Shown here one piece after another: positions 46,467 to 58,204 of a DNA stretch of 64,000 nucleotides. Positions within the stretch are counted from its first letter, which is position 1. Every line of letters begins with the position of its first letter. The position numbers and the translations under genes were made by a program. The stretch is from Taxawa tesnikishii (nom. ined.) (lineage: Eukaryota; Ascomycota; Dothideomycetes; Dothideales). The stretch covers positions 620,001 to 684,000 of the forward strand of contig JAPDRO010000016.1 in assembly GCA_030247885.1 (NCBI GenBank), written 5' to 3'. The notes below the pieces were generated by a model. It had not been told where the DNA came from. It ran no database searches and worked only from the letters and a program-made list of their open reading frames with translations.

Positions 46467-47248
46467 TCAAACCTCGTCGATGAATCCTATTTTCGCCGAA
46501 ATGGGCTGGTCGCCATTCGTAACCTCCTTGATGAATTCCGGATCTGGGTCATAGAGCATGACGTGGAAGTGCTCTATGGCATGCACCGACTTGATGCTCC
46601 GCCAGTTTTTGAACCACACCACATTCTCCGAATTGACTCTGGTGCAGAAGGTGTCTCGCACGTACTCAGCAATCTCTGTCCTGGCTTCGGGGTCAAATCG
46701 TCCGTGAGAGGGTCGTCTTGAAGTTCGAACTTGACCCAGACTACTAAGTGAACGATCTTCTTGTCAACACCGTAGGGCCTGGGAGGGATCAAGCGTCAGT
46801 CAAGTTGCAGGAGCTTCGGCTCGCTCACACCTACCAGTCGTTGTAGCGGATCTTGATATCCTTCTCTGCCGTCCGTCAGCAGTGCCAGCCACGAGCTCGT
46901 CTTGTTATACTTACCGGAATTACTGAATGGTGGCCCTGCAGGCGTCAGGTCTTTCCAGCCCAATCGCTCGGTGAGCACAAAGTTCATGACGCTGCCGTGA
47001 GACTTCTTCAGCAACACCATGTGACCCAAGTATCTGCGCATGTCACTTGGTAGACGCTGGAATGCATCGATGTGGTTTTCTCGAACGATCTCCTTGACCT
47101 GGGGCCATGTAAATCTGCGATACTGCGAGTCCGGTGTAGACAGAATGAGCTTGAGCTTCTCTGGGATGTCTCTCAGGAACTCGGGACATGTTGCTGGCCG
47201 CTGGTCTTCAGGAACGTTGACGAGCCAGTACGGAAGTGTCTCCGACAT
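46467..47248 (-). CDS. N-acetylglucosamine-induced protein 1 family (DUF3605)
   Basis: Three exons: complement(46915..47248, 46835..46865, 46467..46778), about 225 aa. The family was named from a GlcNAc-induced Candida protein; biochemical role unknown. Typical blocks: LPYWLVNVPEDQRPATCPEF, PDSQYRRFTWPQVKEIVREN, SVMNFVLTERLGW, PYGVDKKIVHLVVWVKFELQ, DPLTDDLTP, RDTFCTRVNSENVVWFKNWR, HVMLYDPDPEF. Exon 2 is 31 nt (KDIKIRYNDW). Near 46681-46692 one base appears missing between DDLTP and ARTEIAEYVRDTF, where the frame moves back by one. Length matches the family. No neighbour clue to function. Confidence 0.92.
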
Positions 47249-48139
47249 TGCTGTGGATCGAGCGTTGCATTAGAAATGTACTCCCTGGATAGAAGTATCT
47301 ATGTTCTGGAGATAGATTGTTTTCGTACCATAGGCAGCAGTAGCGTGGTGCATTTTGATAGTGACACGTCCACAGCTGGGTGCTTTGTCAACGGCGCCTT
47401 TGAGCCCCCGTCGGCAGGGTCGGAGAGCGCAGCTGTGAGGTTGCGAAGCGGCGGAACCGCATGATGGTTATGACTGTCTAGCTCGAGCGCTCTAGCTAGC
47501 GTACGACGATTATACATCGTACCTCTACCTTCAGGTGGTAGTGAGTTGTATACAAACTATCACTCACAAATGGTAGTATGCAATCCCACCATAGTCACGC
47601 AAGGGAGTCCATCTGCTGTGTGACCATACGGCGTGATGTCGTGTCAGGCTGAGCGTCAGGCCATGTACGTATGTATTTCGTACTGACATGCACGAGGGGA
47701 TGTAGGCCAGAAGACGCGATCGTGTTCCATGTCGGTCTCGACGCCTTCTTCATTTATGTATACAGTTTTAGCTTCGGCGCTAAAGGCACGTTTTACAGTT
47801 TAGGGCTCCCTTCCGAGCATGAACGCAATCTAAACCAGGGGTTAGATGGGGAAACCTACAAGCGACAACCGGATATTGTCAAAAACAATTACTATCAATT
47901 CTTGCCGCCTTGCGATCTTGGCCTCTACCGCTTTGTCAGGACAACTAGGTTCCTTCGCGTTGCGAACCACGCTCCTTCAACCACTCGCCGATCGCACGAC
48001 CGTTGCATCTCAGCCTTCCCAATCCCACTCGCTCAGTAGACGCGCGTTCACGCCTTGTACAGGCTCGCCCGGTTTCACCTTCTGCATGTCCCGCTAGAAC
48101 TTTCCCTTGTCCTGCGCTTCATTCACGACCCTCGACACA
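47249..48139. other. Divergent promoter region, DUF3605 gene / SPA2
   Basis: 0.9 kb between divergent starts; CT-rich segments before 48140 look like a 5' leader. No gene supported. Confidence 0.5.
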
Positions 48140-50618
48140 ATGAATCCAACTCCTCCTAGCCGGGGAGAAACGTCTCTCCGCTATCGACAGACAGTACTGA
48201 TTCTGCCTTTGCTCTCCGCTACCAGAGCTTTGGCGCCGCTGATTCGCCCTACGCTGGAGCTGCAGCTGGAGGATATTCAAGTGGCAGACCCGGGCAGACT
48301 TCACCGCCCGTTTCACAACATCCAAGCGGTTCCACAGACAACAGCTTTCCAAGCAGGCCGTCACACCGCACGCCGAGTACCGCGAATAGCCATGTTTCTT
48401 CCGCCAGCTCAATTGCTCGATCCAGCGACGGAAACGGAATGTATTCTGCCGCAATGAGCGATTCGGGCCGTATGAGTAGCATGAGCAGGTCTGGACATGA
48501 GGAGGCATTACAAGAGCACTACAACGTGTTGAAGGCCTTCTTGGCGAGCTATCTTCGGGATGAAGCCGGGAACTCCAAGAGGACAAAAGCAAAAGCAAAG
48601 GATAAGCTGTTGCGGTTGTCAGCCACTCAGTTTCAGGAATTGAGCACAGATGTCTACGATGAGTTGTTGCGCCGGGAGGACGAACGCCTGAGAAGGGTTC
48701 CCAATGTGCCGCGTTACCTGCTTCCCAGGAACAACTTCCACCCAAAACGAAACCAGGCTCGGCAGAAACTGTCCACTCTACCCCAGGAAAAGTTTCTGTT
48801 GCTCGCAACGGATGTCTTTTATGAGCTTGAGCGCAGATTCCCCAGATTCGCTGGAGGTGACAATGATCAAGTTGCTAGTCCTGCAGTTAGCGTGGGCAGC
48901 AGTCAGCGCGCTCCAAGTCGCAATGGTCCGTCGAACGGTATGCCGAATGGGATGCGCCCACCGCCTTCAGGTTCTGGGGGTATGCGTGGCCCTCCAATGC
49001 CTAACGCACAATCGCCGACTCTCGATGGCTCGACCTACCAACCGCAGTCGTTGCGTGGATCTGGCAATGGACCACGCCCAGCTCCGGGACCACGATCTGG
49101 CTCAGATAACTCCGCCGGAAACGATCTCGGCAGACCGCTACCACAGACACTTCAGAGCAATACAATCATAGCGAACAAGAGCACGATGGTCGAAGACGAT
49201 GAGAGCGAGGAGGAAGATGACACGTTCGGATTGGAGAAGGTTATCAACGGCATTGGCAGGGGATCTGTGGACAGGAACGTTGATTCTGGGACTGACAAAG
49301 AGGCCCTCAGGGCTTATGAGTCGCAAGTCAAAGAGTTGCGCGAGACTGTCAATGTTTTGGAAGAGAAGCTGCGCGTCAAGGAGGCCGATCACGACAGGTT
49401 GCAAACGCTGAGCAAGAAGCGGGACGCAGGCATCGACACAGAAAGGGACGAGTGGTCGAATATGCGGAACGATCTCGAGAAACAGGTATCGGAAGCTCAA
49501 GACTTGGCCGCAACTCTGCAGACACAGCTGGAGCAGGCACGACAGTCAAACAACAAAGCAGAGGCGGATATGCGGGCTGGAATGGAGCACACTGTGTCAA
49601 GCCTACAGCTGCGCGTGGACGAATTGACCGCCGACAATAACAGACTGCGCTCCGAAACAAGAAAAGCGCCTGGATCTGACAGTGATGAATGGCGACAGCG
49701 ATACAACGATCTGCAGGACGAACTCGTGGACCAACAGAAACTGACAGAAGATGTACGGCATCAAGCCACGCAATTCTTGCAGGAGATGCGCACACTCTCA
49801 GAACAAAGCGAAGCAGCACTTGAGAAAGAGGAGCGACTCAGATGTCAAGTGGCTTCGCTTGAGGCAGAAATTCAAGAGTGGAAGACTCGCTATGCCAAGA
49901 CCAAGACGCAACTCAGGACTCTGAAGGCTACGTCAACCGGCCCGCCACTGAAGCAGATTTCCTCTGGTGCTCTCGACGCGCGACAGGATCTCGTGTCCGG
50001 CTCCGGATTGGTCAATGACGTGGATGTCACAAAGTTCCAGATGGCAATCGAAGAGCTCGTCCACGCTGCAAGAGATGCATCCTCCGAGACCGTGATTGAC
50101 AGGATGAAGGACGTCGTTCACTGCGTTCGTGCGATAACCGCCGGAGACGAGAGTGAGACTCAAGGTCTGGCTTCGCCCATCCTTTCAGGTTCTATGAGCT
50201 TGCATCCGGACGGTACCTCCTTCTCGTCCTCAACACCAAAAGGACGAGTTCTCGTGGAAGCGAAGCACCTAATCACGGCTGCAAGGAACTATGCGTCCGC
50301 CAACGGTCTCTCTCCTGTTTCTCTGCTTGATGCAGCGACTGGCAACCTCACCGCGGCTGTCGTCGAATACCTCAGACAGGCTGGTATCAAGCCCACCCCC
50401 GCGAGGAGTTGCACTCTGCTCATGACGACGATGACGACGACAGCCATCCCGGAGGGCCTCCGGTCGCGAACGGGTCGCCTGAAACGAACAAGGGCACGCC
50501 GCCGAAGACGAATGGGTGGTTCGCTCGCTTGAAGGGCAGCATGGACAGCAGCTACGGGAGCGAGAATGCAACCAAGCCTACGCACTACGACGATGACGAG
50601 TACGATCCGTATAGATAA
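48140..50618 (+). CDS. SPA2: Spa2-like polarisome scaffold
   Basis: About 826 aa, no intron seen. Spa2 organises the polarisome at hyphal tips, recruiting formin and MAPK components. Two tandem Spa2-homology (SHD/GIT) repeats lie near residues 130-215: YLRDEAGNSKRTKAKAKDKL, QELSTDVYDELLRREDE, then RNQARQKLSTLPQEKFLLLA and DVFYELERRFP. A Pro/Ser/Asn-rich linker, a long coiled coil (SQVKELRETVNVLEEKLRVK onward to residue ~610), and a C-terminal region with HAARDASSETVIDRMKDVVH and LVEAKHLITAARNYASANG match filamentous-fungal SpaA. Two one-base losses break the frame: at about 48171-48178, after MNPTPPSRGETS, and at about 50398-50412, before EELHSAHDDDDDD. Read through these, the protein ends DDDEYDPYR. 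Start chosen at 48140 as it leads directly into the Ser/Pro-rich head. Confidence 0.92.
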
Positions 50619-51854
50619 GAGAAGGGAAGGGCAGTCTCTACAGAGTGCGGTTCCTTCTCAACGACAAGCATGGGCAGGGGTTCTCTTTCTACATGGCGTT
50701 TCCGGGCTTGGGTGTTTGTGTTCGTTTTATCTCTTCTTGTTTTTGGAGCGGGCTCGTTTCCGAATGCATTGGGTCAGCGTGAGCGTGCAAAGATGCGCCT
50801 TTGATTAGGATGCTTTTGATTCTCGATTTCTTTGTGCATGGGAGCAGTATTAAGCCTGCATCTTATTGGATAATGTATCATTTCAGCAATGTCATGCAAC
50901 ATATGTAGCTTCCAAGGGCCATCAAATGCCGCCTATGGGAACGGAACTGTCGACTTCTTGTCGCCTGCAGCAACTACTCGGACGATATAGCTGTCGTCGT
51001 ACCTGAGTCGTCTTTCCAGCATGGAGCTTACGTACCTGTCGTACGATTCAAGACGCTCCGCGCCACATGCGGTGGCGTCTTGGTGCCGTGCCAACTTCCT
51101 TCATTGGCGGGCTACTATCGCTCACGTCATGCGGCTTTGTTCTATAGATCCGGATGTTATGGAATGGCACGATATTTTCTCTTTACTATGTGGCACGCAG
51201 GCAGCAAGAATAGCAGGAGTACTCCGGAGCATTATCAAGCAAGCTCACCGGCAGTCAGCCTTCTTCGTTGAGAAAATACCGTTGCTCCTAGAATTCGTAT
51301 CGTGTTTGCGTGCACTTCGTTCCTGGGACTTTTCCTGTTCCAGCCAAGAATTATCAACACGGGGAAAGGGGCGAGGGCGACCAGGATTGCATAGCTCCAC
51401 TGTAAAATTAACGGGAGGTGGTTGACGAGCCAGTGCCGCTCTAGAGAACCAAGGGCCTACTAGTCAAGAAAGAGGGACACCAGCCCCGTCTCGCTCTCTA
51501 GCACCTTGATCATTCCCAGGAGTACCGAGGGGCTGCCTTCGCGACTTTCGCTCGTCCTGTTCAGCGCGCTTCAACATCGCTGCCACTCTTTGACTACTCC
51601 AACGCGACACCCCAGGACCAGCCATCTCGCCTGCGCCTCATAGAACGATCTGTTCAAGCCTGCGCCGGTCGAACTCCTGCGATTGTTCGGATCATGTTTG
51701 TGGTGAAGGAATAATCCAACACCCTGCAGAACAATACGAAGCCAGCCACACACCGCCTTCAAGCCGCCGCACCACCTTGCGCATACCGCTCAAACACCCA
51801 CCCAATCGATTCCTCGTGACACCAGACGGTGCACCCGGTCGCTGAAGCCTCAAC
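50619..51854. other. Gene-poor region upstream of HMG-CoA reductase
   Basis: One ATG-led open frame (51021-51425, 134 codons, plus strand) has no recognisable motif and is not called. The rest probably holds the HMGR promoter and leader. I could not assign a sterol-regulatory site. Confidence 0.45.
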
Positions 51855-54800
51855 ATGCTCTCTCTTATTCCCGCCAGATGGCGAGGCAACCACAACCCAG
51901 CAGACCCTAGCAGGCCTGGCTGGTACAATCGCCGCGTCACTCCAGTCTTGCAGACCGTGTCTCGCAAGGCTTGCACACACCCGATTCATACAATCGCATT
52001 CTTGGCTATACTCGCCAGCACAACTTACATTGGCCTGCTCGAGACTGGATTGTTCGAGCCAACGCCTGCAAACCTAGCCGGACAAGTTGACTACGACGCC
52101 CTGGCTACTGGAAGCAGACGTCTGCACGTCGGACCGGAGACCGCATGGAAATGGAATGTCGAAGAGCCGGGAACTGTTGGAAAGACAACTGGAGAAGTGA
52201 GTTTTGTTGGAGGTGCCGTCCTGGTTCAAGAACAAACGTTGACTTTTGGGTTTTGCAGGACCTCACGCTTCTGACACTGGTTTTTGGAGAATCCTACCTG
52301 AGCACCGTCTCGAATGCCGTTCCGAGCGCACACAAGGTGCCAATCCCCGCCGGTAGCTCTGCCGAACTTCTTCCTCCTTCTGCCAGTCGCCTTTCCCAGG
52401 ACTCCACTCTTACCTACTCTGTTCCATCCCGCGAAGCACCGGCCTTCCTGGCAGCTCTTAAGGAGATTCCTGCCGCAGCACATGGTAGCGAGAATGAGGC
52501 GGAGCTCGATGATGTTCAAGAGCAGAAGTTGTGGATCATGAGGGCTGCGCGGGGAGCAAGCAAGACCAACTCGCTGAAAGACTGGGCAAAAACTCGTGGA
52601 CCGCATTCTTGGACCTTGTCAAGGTAAGAGTGGGCGCAAAGACTCGTTGGAATGACGGTGGTGACTGATTGTGCACAGAATGCCGAGACCCTGGACATCA
52701 TTATCATGGCCCTCGGTTACCTCTCGATGCACCTCACTTTCGTGTCTTTGTTCCTTTCTATGCGCCGAATGGGCTCCAACTTCTGGCTGGCCGCAAGTGT
52801 CCTTCTGTCCTCCGCTTGCGCCCTCCTCTTCGGTATCGTTGTTACCATGAAGCTCGGTGTCCCTATCAATGTGGTTCTCCTCTCCGAGGGTCTGCCGTTC
52901 CTTGTCGTCACAGTAGGCTTTGAGAAGCCTATCATTCTTACCCAGGCTGTGCTTTCCGCCGCACTCAACCCAAGACGCCCAGAAAGCCCAACCGGTAGCC
53001 CAACCGGAAACGGTGAGACTGCACCCCTGACAATCCAGAACGCGGTGCAGACCGCCGTGCAGGAAAGAGGGTTCGAGATCGTAAGGGACTACTTCGTTGA
53101 AATTCTGATCCTGATCGCGGGAGCCATGTCGGGAATTCAGGGCGGTCTCCGGCAATTCTGTTTCCTGGCTGCGTGGGTTCTGTTCTTTGATTGCATCCTT
53201 TTGTTCACTTTCTACACCTCTGTTCTCACCATCAAGTTGGAGATCAACAGAATCAAGCGGCATGTGGCATTGCGAAAGGCGCTTGAGGAAGACGGCGTGA
53301 GCCGCACCGTGGCTGAGAATGTTGCCTCGAGCAATGACTGGCCAAGAAGGGATAACGGCGGTATCATCTCTGGAGAGTCGTCCATCTTCGGTCGCAAGGT
53401 TCGCGACAGCAGCATCCCCCGCTTCAAGGTCCTTATGGTCTCTGGTTTCATCATCATCAACGTTCTCAACCTCTGCACCATTCCATTCCGCGGCGGAGCC
53501 AGGCACAACTCTCCTGTTGCCACTGCAGGCTTGTCCAGCGTTGTCAGCCAGCCTCCTATGGATCCCTTCAAGGTTGCAGGCAACGGTCTTGATCATATCT
53601 TCAACCAGGCAAAGAGCCACAAACAGCCTACCTCGGTCACCATCTTCGGGCCTATCAAGTACGAACTGCAATACCCCTCTGTTCATTACGCCGTGGCTGA
53701 GGACTCCGAGTGGTCCTTCAAATACGCCGATGGTGTTCTGTCTAGTATGGGTGGCAAGGTTGTCGAAGGGGTACTGAAGAGCTTCGAGGACCCAGTCTTG
53801 GGCAAGTGGATCGTCATCGCTCTGGCTGTGAGCCTCGTGCTTAATGGTTACCTCTTCAACGCGGCCCGCTGGAGTATCAAGGAACCAGAACACCAACAGC
53901 CTCCCGTCGATGCGGCAGTCCCATTGATCAAGCGCGAGGTGCCACAGCTGGTTACCCTTGAGCCCGAGATGGATGGTCGTGCCAAGTCGTCTGAGAACGG
54001 CACCATTGACGAGAAGGAACGCGCACAAGCAGATGGATCGCCAGCCGGCAAACGTACCCGCGAAGAGTGCGAGCTCATGCTCAAGGAGAAGAAGGCACCA
54101 CTTCTTAACGATGCAGAGCTCATTGACCTGTCCCTGCGCGGTAAGATTCCTGGTTACGCTTTGGAGAAGACGCTCGAGGACAAGACTCGCGCCGTAAAGA
54201 TCCGCCGGGCTGTCATCTCTCGCACACCAGGGACCACAGAGCTCACTGCACTGCTCGAGAAGTCCAAGCTTCCTTACGAGAACTACGATTATGACAGGGT
54301 CTTTGGCGCTTGTTGCGAAAACGTCATCGGTTACATGCCTCTCCCGCTCGGCGTTGCCGGACCTTTGGTCATCAACGGCCGCAGCTACTTCCTTCCCATG
54401 GCTACGACTGAGGGTGTGCTTGTTGCAAGTACAAGCCGTGGCTGCAAGGCCATTAACGCGGGCGGCGGTGCCGTCACCGTCCTCACCGGCGACGGTATGA
54501 CCCGTGGACCGTGTGTCGGCTTCGAGACACTTGCTAGGGCTGCCGCTGCTAAGGTGTGGTTGGATTCTGAGGAGGGCCAGAAGGTCATGAAGGATGCCTT
54601 CAACTCGACTTCTCGCTTCGCAAGACTTCAGCAACTCAAGACATCGCTCGCAGGTACTTATCTGTACATTCGTTTCAAGACAACTACTGGAGACGCTATG
54701 GGCATGAACATGATCTCAAAGGGTGTTGAGAACGCGTTGAGCGTTATGTCAAAGGAGTCCGGCTTCGACGACATGGCTATCATCTCCGTCTCTGGCAACT

Positions 54801-55533
54801 ACTGCACGGACAAGAAACCAGCCGCGATCAACTGGATTGATGGACGTGGTAAAAGTGTCGTCGCTGAAGCCATCATTCCTGGCGAGGTCGTCAAATCAGT
54901 GCTCAAGAGCAACGTAGATGCCCTTGTAGAGCTCAATGTCTCGAAGAACCTTATCGGCAGCGCCATGGCTGGCTCTATTGGCGGCTTCAACGCGCACGCC
55001 GCCAACATTGTCACTGCAATATTCCTGGCATGCGGTCAAGACCCCGCGCAGAACGTTGAGAGCAGCAACTGTATCACCGTCATGAAGAAGTAAGTCCTCC
55101 CTTTGCCCTTTTCATATTCTCAATACTGATGATTTGCCCCAGCCTGAACGGCAACCTCCAGATCTCCGTCTCCATGCCCTCGATCGAAGTCGGCACCATC
55201 GGCGGCGGTACAGTCCTCGAGCCCCAGGCCGCTATGCTCGACCTCCTCGGCGTGCGCGGAGCTCACCCCACGAATCCCGGCGACAACGCCCGCCAGCTCG
55301 CACAGATCGTCGCGGCAGGTGTCCTCGCTGGTGAACTGTCCCTTTGCTCTGCCCTTGCCGCTGGTCACCTCGTCAAGGCGCACATGAGCCATAATAGGAG
55401 TGCCGTGCCCAGCGCTGCCCCTAGCAGGGTCCAGAGCCCGAGGCCGGACGGCAAGGCCAGCGGGTTCCAGACGCCTGTTGGGCTGGCCATGACGAGCACC
55501 GTTGAGAAGGCTGCGCAGCAGGCGAGCAGGTAG
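51855..55533 (+). CDS. HMG1: HMG-CoA reductase (class I, sterol-sensing)
   Basis: Four exons: 51855..52196, 52259..52623, 52679..55089, 55143..55533; about 1,169 aa. NADPH-dependent rate-limiting enzyme of the mevalonate pathway, in the ER membrane. N-terminal [21 protein letters not shown] is the first membrane span; a sterol-sensing domain follows ([20 protein letters not shown], several spans to ~residue 480). A lumenal loop and linker lead to the catalytic domain with [20 protein letters not shown], the catalytic Glu in the TTEGVLVAS segment, [11 protein letters not shown], the Lys/Asp sites and [18 protein letters not shown]. The catalytic His is in [15 protein letters not shown] at the C-terminus. 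At 52588-52592 (AAAAA) one A is missing between DWAK and [11 protein letters not shown]; otherwise the exon stops. The last intron splits MKK/NLNGNLQ. Confidence 0.98.
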
Positions 55534-56472
55534 TGATCCGTCTTCCGGTCTTGTTTGTGTTCTTCCAAGGCAGGCTGTTTGAGAACGAAGAGAAAAGCAC
55601 TTGCTTTTAGCATTTGGAATGGCGTTGGCGGGATTTTCTTGCAGCTATGATGACTAGCACCGGGATGAACTTTCGCGGACAGACGACCTTTTGCAGCTTC
55701 GTTTTAAGGGGAAGGAAAAAGTACGCAAGCTTGCTGAGTGTGTTTTGCGAGCCAGACTTGTAAATAGGATACTGTTCGTGGTACAGATGGCTCGACAAGG
55801 GAGTAATTAATTGGTTCACAGTTCGTTCGTTCGTTCGCGGTTTCAGTCAATGAACTCCCCGTCCAACCGACGGAGCGCCCAATTCGTCCTGCGTTTGGCC
55901 CCGTTGAATGCGAGGCGCATCGCCTATACGGGAAACTCCCGTGCAGATGCTGCGATACTTCAGGGTTGCGGAACAGCGATCGTCGACAGGCGTTCTGCTT
56001 CCCAGCAACTCATCTCCGCGAAATGCAGCCAGAGCTCGACCGCACCAGCGTGGGGTCCAATCAGGAAACCCCCCCCCCCCATGGCAGAGAGCTTGCAGCA
56101 TATCAGTGGGCGCTGAACTGCCCGGATGGCATATCTCATCCGCTGCCTTGACGCGCCCGTGCGCCGTCCTTACACAGGAGGATCATCTTCCCGCCCCATG
56201 CCGGCTCGACTCTGCGCTCAATCGGATCCTGTAGCGAAAGTTCTCAAGACCCAATCGCCACGTCAGAATTCAACAGCACTCAATCCTCGTATGATTTCCA
56301 TTTTGGGGGCGGGGGCGGGAGGAGTTGATCCCTCAAGACATGTCGCCAATGGAGAGGAAAACCCTCGCACGCCTTTTTCAAAAAAAAAAGTCCCGACTCG
56401 CCTTAACCAACCGATCTGGTAACCGCTTTCCATCTCCGGGGCTGGAAAAATGGAGGGGGAAAGCGCTGGGTT

Positions 56473-56513
<41 letters not shown>

Positions 56514-56990
56514 TATACCAAACGCGGGCAACTTGGGTTGGGCCTTTCTTAGCTAATCGGTCGTTTCTGGCTTTGGATTCCTCTTCGGAAAAAGCCACCG
56601 TCGAAAGAAAGTGTGGTCGAGCTTTTGCGGTTCAGGCTGGGGACGAGGAAATCAGGGCCCGTCTTGCTTGGTCGGGATTTGCGGCAAGTGTAGCGCCCCT
56701 GCTCGGAGCTGATACTTCAGATGGAGTTCAGTCACTGTCAGGCGATATGATTGTACCTCTGGGGCGGTGTGTAGCGAGGACTGGGACACCTTCCGTTATA
56801 ACAAAGATTATATCGCTGGCATTTATATAGTGCGGTAAGTACGCAAGCGTAAACAAGAAACAGAGCGCCGGGTTGTCCATGTCTTGCGCGGTGAGCAATG
56901 CAGTTAAGAGCGAGAAGACAGACCAGGTTTAATTCGGTTCATTTCGTTCGTAACATACTATCTCATCCGCTCTACACAAGCTCCAGCACT
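55534..56990. other. Intergenic between convergent genes, simple repeats
   Basis: 1.5 kb. Contains a poly-C run near 56070-56080, a G-rich patch near 56304-56320 and the triplet repeat at 56473-56513. No gene supported. Confidence 0.5.
56473..56513. repeat. (TAC)n / (CTA)n trinucleotide microsatellite
   Basis: About thirteen perfect units, non-coding, between HMGR and MsrA. Confidence 0.92.
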
Positions 56991-57661
56991 TTAGTACTGC
57001 AGGGGTGGGAACTTCCTCAAGAAGTGGCTTGGGCACTCGTAGCCACCAGGGTTCTTGTCCAGGTAGAGCTGGTGGTACGTCTCGGCGTCCCACCACTCTC
57101 CGGCGGGCAGGATCTCGGTAACGACCTTGCCCTGCTTCCACCACTGCTCCTGCACCTTCTCCGTCACCAGCTTGGCCTCGCGCTCCTGCTCCTCGTTGTG
57201 CGTGAAGATGCCGCTGCGGTACTGGGTGCCCGTGTCTGGTCCCTGACGGTTGAGCGTCGTCGGGTCGTGCATCTTGTAGAAGAATTCGAGAAGAGTGCGG
57301 TAGGAGACTTTGTCTGGATTGAAGACGAGTTGGAGGGCCTCGGCATCTGTGGTTCTGTTAGCCCATGTCTGCCAATCGCGTGACGGCTGTGAGCGGGAGA
57401 CATACGTCCCGTCCGTCCGCTGCAGACGGCGCGGTAGCTGGGGTTCTGAGTGTCGCCGCCGATGTACCCGACTTTTGCGTCGATCACGGCGTCGCGCGGG
57501 AAGTGGTGGCGGTACAGGTGCTCGACGCCCCAGAAGCAACCCGCTGCGACAGTCGCCCTCTGAGCACCTTCGGGGATGTTCTGTGGCGCGGAGCTCTCGG
57601 GCGTGAAGCGCATGGTGCTCTGTGAAAAGGGCCTGGTCAGGCGTTGGAAGAGGGCTTGCAT
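56991..57661 (-). CDS. MXR1: Peptide methionine sulfoxide reductase A
   Basis: Exons complement(57406..57661, 56991..57346); 203 aa. Reduces the S-epimer of methionine sulfoxide. The active-site GCFWGVEH is present, with catalytic Cys at residue 41 or so, plus KVGYIGGDTQNPSYRAVCSG, TGHAEALQLVF (recreated by splicing), LLEFFYKMHDPTTLNRQGPD, GTQYRSGIF and YHQLYLDKNPGGYECPSH. Upstream in-frame ATG at 57763 would add a hydrophobic segment (ALVLIVLSLVTSYT), making a possible membrane-targeted or mitochondrial form; 57661 is the shortest start that retains the basic N-terminus MQALFQRLTRPF. Intron is 59 nt with GTATGT donor. Frame intact. Confidence 0.96.
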
Positions 57662-58204
57662 GGTGTAGGATGTGACGAGGGAGAGGACGATGAGGACAAG
57701 CGCTGTTGAGGGCTTCAGATTGGCGGTAATGGGAGGAATACGAAAGGATTCAGGATGGAGCACCGATAATGGAGGGGCAATATGTACGTGCTTGAGGTAA
57801 GCTTCAGATGTTTCGAGATCGCTGGTGGCTGTATTTCCATCACGTCATCAGTCGGATGCAGGGGTCTTCGTGGCCGATATGCAGGGACGAACGGAAGCTT
57901 GCCGGAAAAGGAAGGGACGATTCTACTTCCATTTCCACATCTCGCTTTCGTCCTTCTCGGTATCCCCCGTAGTCATGTAAGCGATCTCTCGCTTGCCTCC
58001 AACTAAGAAGTCATCGGGTGTCAGATACGATATGGCAGTAAGTACTCAGCACAAATAGACGGTTCAAGATCGATCAATCAACCCAATCTCCCATGAGTTG
58101 GCAACATATTGTACGTCATCATACTCGAGGGAACATGATCCCGGAATGGGGGTATAATGATTCCAGAAAACAAAACCAGCGTATGACATCTCTTCCAAAC
58201 TGCA
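57662..58204. other. Intergenic
   Basis: MsrA promoter side and photolyase 3' flank (both minus). No feature supported. Confidence 0.5.

Noticed and set aside
51021-51425. ATG-led 134-codon open frame upstream of HMGR
   Set aside because: No domain, no intron, Cys/Arg-rich random-looking text; could be leader sequence.
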